64,000 nt of DNA, taken from NCBI RefSeq assembly GCF_044904705.1, contig NZ_JADIKL010000006.1:166412-230411 (forward strand), in the 5' to 3' direction. A program made the position numbers and the translations under genes. Every line of letters begins with the position of its first letter. Position 1 is the stretch's first letter. This DNA is from Rhodanobacter_A agri. Its GTDB lineage: Bacteria > Pseudomonadota > Gammaproteobacteria > Xanthomonadales > Rhodanobacteraceae. The notes below the pieces were generated by a model. That model made no database searches. It saw nothing but the letters and a program-made list of their open reading frames with translations, and had not been told where the DNA came from. Below are positions 16,588 to 26,038 of this stretch, piece by piece.

Positions 16588-17868
16588 ATGAAAGTCCTGG
16601 TCATCGGCAACGGCGGGCGCGAACACGCGCTGGCTTGGAAGCTCAAGCAGTCGCCACGCGTCGATGAGGTGATCGTGGCGCCGGGCAACGCGGGTACCGC
16701 GCGCGAGCGCGGCGTGCGCAATGCGGATGTGGCCGTGACCGATATCGACGGCCTGCTCGCGCTGGCGAAGGACGAGAAGGTCGACCTCACCGTGGTGGGG
16801 CCTGAGGTGCCGTTGGTAGCAGGCGTGGTGGACAAGTTCCGCAACACCGGCCTGCGCATCTTCGGGCCGCGCGCGATCGCCGCGCAGCTGGAAGGCTCCA
16901 AGGCCTTCGCCAAGGACTTCCTGCTCCGCCACAACATCCCCACTGCACGCTATGCGGTGTTCACCGAGCTCAGTCCGGCCCTGGCCTACGTGCGGACGCA
17001 TGGCGCGCCGATCGTGATCAAGGCGGATGGTCTCGCCGCCGGCAAAGGCGTGGTGGTGGCGCTCACCCTGGCCGACGCCGAGCTGGCATTGCACGACATG
17101 CTCGGCGCGCACGCCTTCGGTGATGCCTCCGCGCGCGTGGTGATCGAGGAATTCCTCGACGGCGAGGAAGCCAGCTACATCGTGATGAGCGACGGCCAGC
17201 ACGCGCTGCCAATGGCATCGAGCCAGGACCACAAGCGCCGCGACGAGGGCGACCTCGGCCCCAACACCGGCGGCATGGGCGCCTACTCGCCCGCGCCGGT
17301 GGTCACGCCCGAGGTGGAAAAGCGCATCCTGAAGGAAGTGATCGAGCCCACCTTGCACGGCATGGCCGCCGAGGGCGCGCCGTTCATCGGCTTCCTCTAT
17401 GCGGGCCTGATGATCGACAAGGCCGGCCATCCCAAGGTGATCGAGTTCAACGTGCGCTTCGGCGACCCGGAGACGCAACCAATCATGCTGCGCCTGAAGT
17501 CCGACCTGGTCGAGCTGATCGAGGCCGCGCTGGACGGCGAATTGCATCGCACCCGCGTGCAGTGGGACCCACGCCCTTCGCTGGGCGTGGTAATGGCCGC
17601 AGCCGGCTACCCCGGCAAGGTGCGCAGCGGCGACGCGATCAGCGGCCTGGACGCGCCGCTCGGTGCCGACGCCAAGGTGTTCCACGCGGGCACGAAGCTG
17701 GATGCGGAAGGTCGCGTGCTCACTGCCGGCGGCCGCGTGCTCACCGTCTGCGCGCTCGGCAAGGATATCGCCGAGGCGCGGACGCATGCCTACGACGCGG
17801 TGGCGAAGCTGCATTTCGACGGTGCGTTCTGCCGGCGCGATATCGCCCATCGGGCGCTGCGTCGCTGA
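16588..17868 (+). CDS. purD: Phosphoribosylamine-glycine ligase
   Basis: A 426-residue ATP-grasp enzyme of purine synthesis that joins glycine to phosphoribosylamine. It begins MKVLVIGNGGREHALAWKL, the family N-terminus. The central ATP-grasp region includes PIVIKADGLAAGKGVVVA and EEFLDGEEASYIVMSDG, the PurD signature QDHKRRDEGDLGPNTGGMGA, and the metal-binding KVIEFNVRFGDPETQ. Length is standard. It is alone here and not joined to purH. Confidence 0.98.
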   Translation: MKVLVIGNGGREHALAWKLKQSPRVDEVIVAPGNAGTARERGVRNADVAVTDIDGLLALAKDEKVDLTVVGPEVPLVAGVVDKFRNTGLRIFGPRAIAAQLEGSKAFAKDFLLRHNIPTARYAVFTELSPALAYVRTHGAPIVIKADGLAAGKGVVVALTLADAELALHDMLGAHAFGDASARVVIEEFLDGEEASYIVMSDGQHALPMASSQDHKRRDEGDLGPNTGGMGAYSPAPVVTPEVEKRILKEVIEPTLHGMAAEGAPFIGFLYAGLMIDKAGHPKVIEFNVRFGDPETQPIMLRLKSDLVELIEAALDGELHRTRVQWDPRPSLGVVMAAAGYPGKVRSGDAISGLDAPLGADAKVFHAGTKLDAEGRVLTAGGRVLTVCALGKDIAEARTHAYDAVAKLHFDGAFCRRDIAHRALRR

Positions 17869-18044
17869 GCGACGCGACTTTATGCGCGCAGGGGCAATGC
17901 GTCGTTTCGCCTGCCCTTTGTTCGATCCGGCTGGCCGCGCGGCGCGTGGCCTGCGTAGCCCATCCGTACATAATGGATAAGCCGCCTGCAGCCCGGGTAA
18001 GCGCTTAGAGCAAGACGCAGGCGAACGCAAACGGGAGCCTGGCC

Positions 18045-18260
18045 ATGATCAAGGTTCGAGAGTTCGGTTGGCTGTACCTGCCCAGATCGATTGGCGCGTG
18101 GTTGTTGGCCATGCTGATGGCCGCATTCTGCGTGCACATCTTCCTCGCCGTAGACGCGCGATCGCATTCGGTGAGCGACACGCTTTACGGCCTGTTCCCG
18201 TTCTGGTCGGTGACCTTTCTGTTGTGGAACTGGGTCGGTAGCCGGGCAACGAAGTCATAG
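18045..18260 (+). CDS. Small membrane protein, unknown function
   Basis: A 71-residue protein with two hydrophobic segments (about 16-36 and 47-65) and short charged ends. A GGGAG ribosome-binding site lies 9 bp before the ATG. No family is certain; similar short inner-membrane proteins are common as conserved hypotheticals in xanthomonads. It is followed immediately by a dispersed repeat. Confidence 0.6.
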   Translation: MIKVREFGWLYLPRSIGAWLLAMLMAAFCVHIFLAVDARSHSVSDTLYGLFPFWSVTFLLWNWVGSRATKS

Positions 18261-18267
18261 ACGTTCA

Positions 18268-18437
18268 CCCAGCCCCCAGGCCTGCGCGCAAACAGGCCGG
18301 TCCTTCGGCTCGCCTCGCCGTGGCCGCCGTGCGGCAACGCGCGGCTTGACCTGCCAACCAGGCAGGCGCTGCGCCAGGCCCTGCCACCTGACAACCACCG
18401 CAAGGCAACGCGAGCCATGCGGAGATCGTGAACCGGC
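18268..18437. repeat. Dispersed repeat, copy 3
   Basis: This copy contains the shared core CTGCGCGCAAACAG (18282-18295) followed by module B of copy 1 (about 18308-18420; for example CGCGCGGCTTGACCTGCC and CAGGCAGGCGCTGCGCC). The right end inverted reads GCCGGTTCACGATCTCCGCA, a diverged form of the family end. It fills nearly the whole gap between the stop codons of the small membrane protein and pgm. Confidence 0.6.
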
Positions 18438-18439
18438 GC

Positions 18440-20086
18440 TTACGCCAGCGCCGCGTCGACCACCGACTGCGCTTCGCCGAGCAGGCTGTCGAGGTGGGCC
18501 TCGTCCTTGAAGCTCTCGGCGTAGATCTTGTAGATCGCCTCGGTGCCGGAGGGACGGGCGGCGAACCAGCCGGCTTCGGTGACGATCTTGATGCCGCCGA
18601 TGGCGGCGTCATTGCCCGGGGCCTTGTCGAGCACGGCGACGACCTTGTCGCCGGCGATGCGTTCGGCCTTGAGCTGGTCGGGCGACAGTTTGGAGAGCTT
18701 CGCCTTCTGCGCCGATGTGGCGGCGGCGTCGATGCGGCGGCTGTGCGGCAGGCCGAGTTCCTCGGTGATGCGCGCATAAACCTCGCCCGGGTCGCGGCCT
18801 TCGCGTGCGGTGATTTCCGCGGCGAGCAGGCCGGGTACCAGGCCGTCCTTGTCGGTGCTCCACGCGCTGCCGTCCATGCGCAGCAGCGAGGCGCCGGCGC
18901 TCTCCTCGCAGCCGAAGCCCAGCGAGCCGTCGAACAATCCGGGGGCGAACCACTTGAAGCCTACCGGTGCTTCGTAGAGCCGGCGATCTAGCCGCTTTGC
19001 CACGCGGTCGATCAGCGCGGTGCTCACCACGGTCTTGCCCACCGCGGCCTGCGCGCCCCACTGCGGGCGATGGCGGAACAGATAGTCGACCAGCACGGTG
19101 AGGTAGTGGTTGGCAGGCAGCAGACCGGCCGAGCGCGTCACCACGCCGTGGCGGTCATGGTCGGTGTCGCAGGCACAGGCCACGTCGTACTTGCCCTGCA
19201 GCGTGATCAGCCGCTGCATCGCGTATTTCGAGGACGGGTCCATGCGGATCTTGCCGTCCCAGTCCACGCTCATGAAGGCGAACTGCGGGTCGACCGTCTC
19301 GCTCAGCACGTCGATGGCGATGCGGTGGCGTTCGGCGATCGCTGCCCAGTAGTGCACGCCCGCACCGCCCAGCGGGTCCACGCCCAGGCGCACGCCGGCG
19401 CTGCGGATCGCGTCGAAGTCGACGATGTCAGCGAGGCCGCCGACATACTCGGCAAGGAAGTCGTGTTCGTGCGTGGTGGAGGCTTTCAGCGCTTGCGCGA
19501 ACGGCATGCGTTTCACGCCCTGCAAGCCGTTTTCCAGCAGCGCGTTGGCGCGGCCTTCCACCCACTTGGTGATGTCGGTATCGGCGGGACCGCCGTTGCT
19601 CGGGTTGTACTTGAAGCCGCCGTCAGCGGGCGGGTTGTGCGAAGGGGTGATCACGATGCCGTCGGCCAGGCCCGTGCTGCGTCCACGGTTGTGGACGAGG
19701 ATCGCGTGCGACACCGCCGGCGTGGGCGTGAACTCGCCGCCCGCGGAGATCATCGTCGCCACGCCGTTGGCGGCCAGCACTTCCAGTGCGTTCTCGAAGG
19801 CGGGCTGCGACAGCGCGTGGGTGTCGGCGCCGATGTACAGCGGGCCGTCGATACCCTGCGATTTGCGGTAGTCGCAGATCGCCTGAGTGATCGCCAGGAT
19901 GTGATGCTCGTTGAAGCTGCCGTCGAACGAGGAGCCGCGATGGCCCGAGGTACCGAAGGCGACGCGCTGCGCGGGCGCCGATGGGTCGGGTTTCACTGCC
20001 GCATACGCGGCGAGCAGCTTGCCGATGTCGACGAGAATGGACGCCGGCGCCGGCTTGCCGGCGAGCGGACTGATCTGCTGGCTCAT
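18440..20086 (-). CDS. pgm: Phosphoglucomutase, alpha-D-glucose phosphate-specific
   Basis: A 548-residue enzyme interconverting glucose 1-phosphate and glucose 6-phosphate. RVAFGTSGHRGSSFDGSFNE near the N-terminus and the phosphoserine loop VITPSHNPPADGGFKYNP are diagnostic. CDTDHDRHGV is the metal-binding loop and GCEESAGASLLR the sugar-binding loop. It is the last gene of the leftward zwf-HAD-tal-pgi-pgm operon, 10 bp after pgi. The window has a second, different hexose-phosphate mutase at 52866-55229. Confidence 0.97.
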   Translation of the reverse strand: MSQQISPLAGKPAPASILVDIGKLLAAYAAVKPDPSAPAQRVAFGTSGHRGSSFDGSFNEHHILAITQAICDYRKSQGIDGPLYIGADTHALSQPAFENALEVLAANGVATMISAGGEFTPTPAVSHAILVHNRGRSTGLADGIVITPSHNPPADGGFKYNPSNGGPADTDITKWVEGRANALLENGLQGVKRMPFAQALKASTTHEHDFLAEYVGGLADIVDFDAIRSAGVRLGVDPLGGAGVHYWAAIAERHRIAIDVLSETVDPQFAFMSVDWDGKIRMDPSSKYAMQRLITLQGKYDVACACDTDHDRHGVVTRSAGLLPANHYLTVLVDYLFRHRPQWGAQAAVGKTVVSTALIDRVAKRLDRRLYEAPVGFKWFAPGLFDGSLGFGCEESAGASLLRMDGSAWSTDKDGLVPGLLAAEITAREGRDPGEVYARITEELGLPHSRRIDAAATSAQKAKLSKLSPDQLKAERIAGDKVVAVLDKAPGNDAAIGGIKIVTEAGWFAARPSGTEAIYKIYAESFKDEAHLDSLLGEAQSVVDAALA

Positions 20087-20096
20087 GCCTGGTCTC

Positions 20097-21749
20097 TCAA
20101 TGCGTTCCGTCGCGCAGCGTGCGATAGCGGCGGATCAAGCTGTTGGTCGAACTGTCGTGGGCAAGCTTCGGCTCGGTCGTCGCGATGAGCTCGGCGATGG
20201 TGGTCCTGGCCAGCTGCTTGCCAAGCTCCACGCCCCACTGGTCGAACGAGTCGATGTCCCAGATCGCGCCCTGCACGAACACGCTGTGCTCGTACAGCGC
20301 CACCAGGCTGCCCAGCGTGAACGGGGTGAGCCGTTCGGCGAGGATGGTGGTGCTGGGCCGGTTGCCTTCGAACGTGCGGTGCGGCACCAGCGCCTCCGGC
20401 GTGCCTTCGGCGCGCACTTCCTCGGCGGTCTTGCCGAAGGCCAGCGCCTCGCCTTGCGCGATCAGGTTCGCGATCAACAGGTCGTGTTGGTCGCCGCCGC
20501 CCTGGGCGGGCACCGGGTTCAGCGTCTGGCCGAAGCCGATGAAGTCGCAGGGCACCAGCCGCGTGCCCTGGTGGATCAGCTGGTAGAAGGAATGCTGGCC
20601 GTTGGTGCCCGGTTCGCCCCAGTAGATCGGGCCGGTGGCGTAGTCGACGTGGGCGCCGGCCAGCGTGACGTGCTTGCCGTTCGACTCCATGGTGAGCTGC
20701 TGCAGGTAGGCCGGGAAGCGCTTGAGGTACTGCTCGTAGGGCAGCACCGCCACCGTGGCGGCGTCGAGGAAGTTGGTGTTCCACAGGCCGATCAGGCCCA
20801 TGAGCACGGGAAGGTTCTGTTCGAACGGCGTGCTGCGGAAGTGCTCGTCCATCGCGTGGAAGCCGGCCAGCATGTCGCCGAAGTGGTCCGGCCCGATCGC
20901 GATCATGGTGGACAGGCCGATCGCCGAGTCCATCGAGTAGCGGCCGCCCACCCAGTCCCAGAAGCCGAACATCTGCTTTGTGTCGATGCCGAACTTCGCG
21001 ACTTCTGCGGCGGCGGTGGAAACCGCGACGAAGTGCTTCGCTACCGCGCTCTCGTCGCCCAGCGCCTTGACGCACCATGCCCGCGCGGCGTGGGCGTTGG
21101 TGAGCGTTTCCAGCGTGGTGAAGGTCTTGGAGCAGATGATGAACAGCGTCTCGGCGGCGTCGAGGTCGCGCACCGCTTCGGCGAAATCGGTGCCGTCCAC
21201 GTTGGACACGAAGCGGAACGTCATGTCGCGCCGGCTGTAGTCGCGCAGCGCCTCGTAGGCCATTACCGGGCCCAGGTCGGAGCCGCCGATGCCAATGCTG
21301 ACCACGTTGCGCATCGGCTTGCCGCTGTGGCCCTTCCACGCGCCGTTGCGTACGGTGTCGGCGAACGCGGCCATGCGGTCCAGCACTTCGTGCACGTCGG
21401 GGACCACGTCATGGCCATCGACGAGGATCTTCTCGCTGCGCGGCGCGCGCAGCGCCTCGTGCAGCACCGCGCGGTTCTCGGTGGCGTTGATGCGTTCGCC
21501 GCGGAACATCGCCGCGATGTGGCCTTTGAGGTCGCGCGCCTCGGCCAGCGCGCGCAACAAGCGCAACGCTTCGTCGTCCACGCGTTGTTTGGAGTAGTCG
21601 AAGTACAGGCCCGTCGCCTCGGCCACGAGGCGCTCACCGCGCTTCGGATCGTCGGCGAACAGCTCGCGCAGATGGCGGGTCTCGAGCTGGTTGCAGTGCT
21701 GCTGCAGGGCCTGCCACTCGGGCAGCAAGGTGAGGTCGGCGCGGCTCAT
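20097..21749 (-). CDS. pgi: Glucose-6-phosphate isomerase
   Basis: A 550-residue enzyme converting glucose 6-phosphate to fructose 6-phosphate. Landmarks include VVSIGIGGSDLGPVMAYEAL, FVSNVDGTDFAEAVRDL, the SIS signature region GLSTMIAIGPDHFGDMLAGF with HAMDEHFRSTPFEQN, and FDQWGVELGKQLA near the end. The start MSRADLTLLPEW overlaps the tal stop in ATGA, so translation is coupled. A longer open frame upstream runs through tal and is not used. Confidence 0.98.
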   Translation of the reverse strand: MSRADLTLLPEWQALQQHCNQLETRHLRELFADDPKRGERLVAEATGLYFDYSKQRVDDEALRLLRALAEARDLKGHIAAMFRGERINATENRAVLHEALRAPRSEKILVDGHDVVPDVHEVLDRMAAFADTVRNGAWKGHSGKPMRNVVSIGIGGSDLGPVMAYEALRDYSRRDMTFRFVSNVDGTDFAEAVRDLDAAETLFIICSKTFTTLETLTNAHAARAWCVKALGDESAVAKHFVAVSTAAAEVAKFGIDTKQMFGFWDWVGGRYSMDSAIGLSTMIAIGPDHFGDMLAGFHAMDEHFRSTPFEQNLPVLMGLIGLWNTNFLDAATVAVLPYEQYLKRFPAYLQQLTMESNGKHVTLAGAHVDYATGPIYWGEPGTNGQHSFYQLIHQGTRLVPCDFIGFGQTLNPVPAQGGGDQHDLLIANLIAQGEALAFGKTAEEVRAEGTPEALVPHRTFEGNRPSTTILAERLTPFTLGSLVALYEHSVFVQGAIWDIDSFDQWGVELGKQLARTTIAELIATTEPKLAHDSSTNSLIRRYRTLRDGTH

Positions 21750-22849
21750 CGGGCAAGCGGCTCCTTGCCCTTGGCGGCCAGCGCGGCCTGCTTGTCGGCA
21801 ATGCGCTGCAGCAGCTGCTTCCACGACTTCACGAAGGCCTCCGCGCCATCCTGTTGCAGCTTCAGCGCTAGCGCGTCGATGCCCACGCCGGCCTTGGCGA
21901 TCGCGGCCAGCACCGTGTCGGCATCGCCGCCGTCGGGAGCCAGCACCGCACCGGGCTTGCCGTGGTCGGCGACCGCGTGCAGCGTCTTCTCCGGGACGGT
22001 GTCCACGGTGTCGGGCGCGGCCAGCGCATCGACGTAGAGCGTGTCGGAGATGTTCGGATCCTTGGTGCCGGTGCTGGCCCACAGCAGGCGCTGCGGACGG
22101 GCGCCTGCGGCGGCGAGCTTGAGCCAGCGCGGCGAGGCCAGCAGCGCGCGGTAGGCGCGGTAGCTCTGCTTGCCCACCGCGATGCCCAGCGTGTTGTGCA
22201 GCTCCGCGGGCAGCTGCGGGTTGGCGGCCACGTCCCAGCGGCTGATGAACAGCGAAGCCACCGAGGCCACCTGCGGATCGAGCCCCGCGGCCACGCGGCG
22301 TTCGATGCCGCGCAGGTAGGCTTCGGCGGCGGCCAGGTATTGCTCACAGGAGAACAGCAGGGTCACGTTGATCGGGATGCCGCGGAAGATCGCTTCCTCG
22401 ATCGCGGGGATGCCCTCAGGCGTGCCGGGGATCTTCACGAACAGATTGGGCCGCTGCGCCTGGGCGTGGATCGCGTCGGCGGCGGCGATGGTGCCGGCGG
22501 TGTCGGCGGCCAGCAGCGGCGAGACTTCCATCGAGACCCAGCCGTCCACCTGGTGGGTGGCGTCGAACACCGGCTTGAACAGGTCGGCGGCGCGGCGCAG
22601 GTCTTCCAGCGCCAGCTCCATGAACAGGTCTTCGCCCGACAGCCCGGCCAGCGACTTGGCGTGGATGCCGGCGTCGTAGGCGTCGCCGCCGCCGATCGCG
22701 GCGTCGAAGATGCTGGGGTTGGAGGTGAGGCCGGTGACCGAGTCCTCGGCGATGTAGCGCGCCAGCGTGCCGTCGTCGAGCAGGGTGCGGGTGATGTTGT
22801 CCAGCCACAGGCTCTGGCCGAGATCGTGCAACTGCTGGGTGGCTTTCAT
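21746..22849 (-). CDS. tal: Transaldolase
   Basis: A 367-residue class I transaldolase moving dihydroxyacetone units in the pentose phosphate pathway. The N-terminal signature LTSNPSIFDAAI, the Schiff-base lysine in NLFVKIPGTPEGIPAI, and VTLLFSCEQYLAAAEAY fit the longer (about 370-residue) transaldolase subfamily found with pgi in many bacteria. The ATG with GGAG upstream is preferred over one ten codons upstream. Coupled to pgi by a 4-bp overlap. Confidence 0.95.
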   Translation of the reverse strand: MKATQQLHDLGQSLWLDNITRTLLDDGTLARYIAEDSVTGLTSNPSIFDAAIGGGDAYDAGIHAKSLAGLSGEDLFMELALEDLRRAADLFKPVFDATHQVDGWVSMEVSPLLAADTAGTIAAADAIHAQAQRPNLFVKIPGTPEGIPAIEEAIFRGIPINVTLLFSCEQYLAAAEAYLRGIERRVAAGLDPQVASVASLFISRWDVAANPQLPAELHNTLGIAVGKQSYRAYRALLASPRWLKLAAAGARPQRLLWASTGTKDPNISDTLYVDALAAPDTVDTVPEKTLHAVADHGKPGAVLAPDGGDADTVLAAIAKAGVGIDALALKLQQDGAEAFVKSWKQLLQRIADKQAALAAKGKEPLAR

Positions 22850-22879
22850 GCTGGCTCCGGGATCGTGGGGATGGTGCAT

Positions 22880-23587
22880 TCAGGCCGAGGCGGCATGGGC
22901 CGCGCCCGGCGCGAAGTCTTCAAGCTTACGCTGTTGCAGTGCGCAAATGTGTGGGATGGCGAGGTCGGGCGCCGGCTCGATGGGCTGGTCCGCGGCGGCC
23001 GCTGCGTAATGGCCTTGTTGCACCCACACCGTGGTAAGACGCGCGCCGAGCTGGCGCTTCATCGCCGCCAGCAAGTCGGGCTTGTCGTCCACCATCACGT
23101 AGCGGGCGGCGGGGTAGCGCTGCTGCATAGCGTCCAGCATGAGCTGCTTGTGCAGGTAGATCAGCACGTCGCCTGCCAGCGCCTGCCACAAGCCGGCACG
23201 ACGGATCTTGCGTGGCTGGAACACCACGTCGCCGTCGGAGAGGATCACCGGCCGGCCCAGCGTGCGCAGGTAGGCGATGGTTTCCGGCACTCCGGGGAAC
23301 AGCCGCTGTTCGAACGGATAGTCCAGCAGGAAGCCGGACATCGAGAGCAGGGCGGGGTGGTTGTCCAGCCCGCTGCGGAAGCGCTGCAAGGTGTCGAGGT
23401 AGTCGGCGTAGCCCAGTTCGCTGCGTAGCTGGGCATAGATCGCCCAGTAGCGTTCGCGCTCGGCGGCACCGAAGTTGCGTTCCAGCTCGGCGCCGAGGTC
23501 GGCGGCGAAGCGGTCGTTATCGAGCAAGGTGTTGTCCACGTCGAGCAGGAACACCAGCGGCTCGGGCGAGGCGGTGTCGATCAGCAT
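22880..23587 (-). CDS. HAD-superfamily phosphatase in the zwf operon
   Basis: A 235-residue haloacid-dehalogenase-fold protein. Motif I is FLLDVDNTLLDND (nucleophile Asp16, acid/base Asp18), motif II ILSDGD, a motif III lysine in the following helix, and motif IV MVDDK. A helical cap occupies about 25-95. The start overlaps the zwf stop region by 7 bp and tal follows 30 bp later, so it is a genuine operon member. Family members dephosphorylate small metabolites; the setting suggests a sugar phosphate or a damaged sugar-phosphate product. It is not a 6-phosphogluconolactonase by sequence. Confidence 0.85.
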   Translation of the reverse strand: MLIDTASPEPLVFLLDVDNTLLDNDRFAADLGAELERNFGAAERERYWAIYAQLRSELGYADYLDTLQRFRSGLDNHPALLSMSGFLLDYPFEQRLFPGVPETIAYLRTLGRPVILSDGDVVFQPRKIRRAGLWQALAGDVLIYLHKQLMLDAMQQRYPAARYVMVDDKPDLLAAMKRQLGARLTTVWVQQGHYAAAAADQPIEPAPDLAIPHICALQQRKLEDFAPGAAHAASA

Positions 23588-24984
23588 GGCGGTGTGGCCT
23601 CCGGCTGCGGGTCGTGCCAGCCCTCGTCGCCGGCCAGCGCCGCGGCCTCGGGCGGCCCCCAGCCGCCGGGTTCGTACGGGCGCACTGCGTCACCTTGGCC
23701 CAGCACGCTGTCCACCACCCGCCACGCCGCTTCCACGCACTCGTCGCTGGTGAACAGCGAGTTGTCGCCGCGCATCGCGTCGCCCAGCAGACGCTCGTAA
23801 GGCGCCATCTCCGTCCCGGCGTGGTGGCGGGCGATCAGCTCCACCGGCTCGCCCCGCATCGCCTCGCCAGGCTGCTTCACCCGCACGCCCTCGGCGATCA
23901 CCACCTGCGGGCTGAGCCGGAAGCGGAAATAGTTCGACTGCGGCGCGCCGACGGTGTCGAACACCGACAGCGGCGGCGCCTTCATGTCCACCACCACCTG
24001 GGTGGTGGTGAGCGGCAGCTTCTTGCCGGCGCGGATGCAGAACGGCACGCCGGACCAGCGCCAGGTGTCGATGTGCAGGCGCAGCGCCACGAAGGTCTCG
24101 ACGTCGGAATCCGCGGCCACCCCGGGCACGTCGCGGTAGCCCTTGAACTGGCCGCGCACCACGTCGTCCGGGGCCAGCGGGCGCATCGCGCGGAACAGCC
24201 GCAGCTTCTCGGCGTTGAGCGCGGCGGGATCGCTGCCGATCGGCGCGTCCATCGCCAACAGCGAGGTCACCTGCAGCAGGTGGTTCTGCAGCACGTCGCG
24301 GATCGTGCCTACGCTCTCGTAGAAGCTGCCGCGTCCGTCCACGCCGAACTCCTCGGCCATGGTGATCTGCACGCTGTCCACGTAGCGGTTGTTCCATACC
24401 GGTTCCAGCACGCTGTTCGCGAAGCGGAAATACAGCAGGTTCTGCACCGCCTCCTTGCCGAGGTAGTGGTCGATGCGGAAGATCGCCGATTCCGGGAACA
24501 CCGCGTGCAGCGTGCGGTTGAGCGCCTGCGCCGAGGCGAGGTCGCGGCCGAACGGCTTTTCCACCACCACGCGCGCACCGTCCGCGCAGCCGGCGGTCTT
24601 CAGGTGGGTCACCACCGTGGCGAACAGCGAAGGCGGGATCGCCAGGTAGTGCAGCGGCGCTTTCGCTTCGCCCAGCACCTGCCTGAGCTGCGTGAAGGTG
24701 GCGGCGTCCTGGTAGTCGCCGTCGATGTAGCTGAGCCGCGCCGCGAGCTTTGCGAACGCGGCCTCGTCCACGCTGGCGCCGGTCTTCTTCGCTGCCTCCG
24801 CCACGCTGTCGTGCGCGCGCTGGCGCAGCTGCTCCTGTGTCCAGCCGGCGTGTGCCACGCCGATGATCGGTACGTCCAAGCCGTCGCGCGCCACCATCGC
24901 CAGCAGGGCGGGGAAGATCTGTTTGTAAGCCAGGTCGCCGGTGGCGCCGAAAAACACCAGGGCGTCGGAAGCGGGGTTCGTCAT
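23581..24984 (-). CDS. zwf: Glucose-6-phosphate 1-dehydrogenase
   Basis: A 467-residue NADP-dependent dehydrogenase, first step of the oxidative pentose phosphate and Entner-Doudoroff routes. The N-terminal coenzyme loop FFGATGDLAYKQIFPAL, the EKPFGRDL motif and the active-site RIDHYLGKEAVQN are all present, as is RAGKKLPLTTTQVVV. Slightly shorter than the usual 480-490 residues. It heads the operon; the upstream gap contains a plausible AT-rich -10 (CATTAT on this strand near 25115). Confidence 0.98.
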   Translation of the reverse strand: MTNPASDALVFFGATGDLAYKQIFPALLAMVARDGLDVPIIGVAHAGWTQEQLRQRAHDSVAEAAKKTGASVDEAAFAKLAARLSYIDGDYQDAATFTQLRQVLGEAKAPLHYLAIPPSLFATVVTHLKTAGCADGARVVVEKPFGRDLASAQALNRTLHAVFPESAIFRIDHYLGKEAVQNLLYFRFANSVLEPVWNNRYVDSVQITMAEEFGVDGRGSFYESVGTIRDVLQNHLLQVTSLLAMDAPIGSDPAALNAEKLRLFRAMRPLAPDDVVRGQFKGYRDVPGVAADSDVETFVALRLHIDTWRWSGVPFCIRAGKKLPLTTTQVVVDMKAPPLSVFDTVGAPQSNYFRFRLSPQVVIAEGVRVKQPGEAMRGEPVELIARHHAGTEMAPYERLLGDAMRGDNSLFTSDECVEAAWRVVDSVLGQGDAVRPYEPGGWGPPEAAALAGDEGWHDPQPEATPPC

Positions 24985-25168
24985 GGGCCGGGGTCTGTTC
25001 CGTATCGGGTGGGTGCGCGCAGGCGACGCATGGCGGGAGCACGTTGGCCGCGCGATGTCGCGCGCGAGCCGACGTATCGCCCAGCCTGCCGGGCGCGGGG
25101 TGAAGTCCGCGCATAAATAATGCTACGGGAATCGGACCGTGCCGGGATGGACGCCGGATCGGGTTGCG

Positions 25169-25480
25169 CTACGCGCCGGGCAACGAGAAGCTGATCACCA
25201 CCCGCTTGGGCGCCTGCTTGAATCGTGCTGCGACCGACGCCCGGCTCAGTTGCGCGATCTGCTCGATGGACTCCCCTGGCGGGATGCCCTCGAAATTGAC
25301 CGTGACATTGACCAGGCTGCCGTTGGACCAGTTGAAACCCACGAACGGCTTGGTGCCGACCGACCGTTCAAGGTCCGACGCCACTTCCTGCGAGTGCCTG
25401 AGTCCCTCGGTCATCGAGTCGACGGCGCCGCACCCCGCGAGGGTGGCGGCCAGAACCAGGCCAAGAAAAATCGAACGCAT
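25169..25480 (-). CDS. Small putative lipoprotein, unknown function
   Basis: A 103-residue protein with a type II signal peptide: hydrophobic stretch then lipobox LAGC (cleavage before Cys17), followed by a polar helix and a beta-rich C-terminal half. A GAGGGG ribosome site precedes the ATG. No family is recognised. It is likely anchored in the outer membrane. It lies upstream of, and apart from, the zwf operon on the same strand. Confidence 0.65.
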   Translation of the reverse strand: MRSIFLGLVLAATLAGCGAVDSMTEGLRHSQEVASDLERSVGTKPFVGFNWSNGSLVNVTVNFEGIPPGESIEQIAQLSRASVAARFKQAPKRVVISFSLPGA

Positions 25481-25663
25481 GTGTCATCCCCTCTGACATC
25501 CGACGTTTGAATCAGGCGATGCGCCCCCGCGCATTCACCGCAACCGGCACCTTGCCTTCAACGATAGGGGCAAGCGACTGGCCAAATTTCTGCAGCAGGG
25601 TAATCGATCGGAGTATGAAGCAGCATGGGACTTCCGATCTGCGGCCGCGGTTCGAATGAATGG

Positions 25664-26038
25664 TCAGGCCACGGGTGCAGTGAAATTGAGCCAATCCCCG
25701 TCCGGCATGCGCACCTGAAACTCGCGTTGTCCGTACGGCATGTCCTTGAGGGGTTCCACGCGATCGGCGGCAAGCAAGGCCAGCTTTGGGCCGAGCTTGG
25801 CGTGCAATGCGTCGACGTCGGCAACGTCGATGCAGATCGCCACCCTGGCTTTCCCATCCGGAGTGAGCTTGCGGGTCGGTTCCTCGAGCAGGCGCAGCCC
25901 GCAACCGCCAAGCTCGATGTAGGCATAGTTGCTGTGGCGATATTTCACTTCGAACGCGAGGACGTCGCAGAAAAAGGCGAGCGCTTCAGGCATGTCCGGC
26001 ACATGCAGGAAGGGAGTAATTTGGTAAATCCCATTCAT
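25664..26038 (-). CDS. VOC-family (glyoxalase/bleomycin-resistance-like) protein
   Basis: A 124-residue protein with the beta-alpha-beta-beta-beta fold of the vicinal oxygen chelate superfamily: FLHVPDMPEALAFFCDVLAF at the start, YAYIELGGCGLRLLEE in the middle and FQVRMPDGDWLNF at the end. The ATG has GGGAGAAGC upstream, so the longer frame is not used. Substrate unknown; members include dioxygenases, glyoxalases and drug-binding proteins. It lies in an accessory patch with a second VOC gene, a DUF1801 gene and integron attC-like sites, all on the same strand. Confidence 0.75.
   Translation of the reverse strand: MNGIYQITPFLHVPDMPEALAFFCDVLAFEVKYRHSNYAYIELGGCGLRLLEEPTRKLTPDGKARVAICIDVADVDALHAKLGPKLALLAADRVEPLKDMPYGQREFQVRMPDGDWLNFTAPVA

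Noticed and set aside
19911..22037. A 708-codon frame opposite pgi and tal.
   Set aside because: Antisense to two certain enzymes; no recognisable domain.
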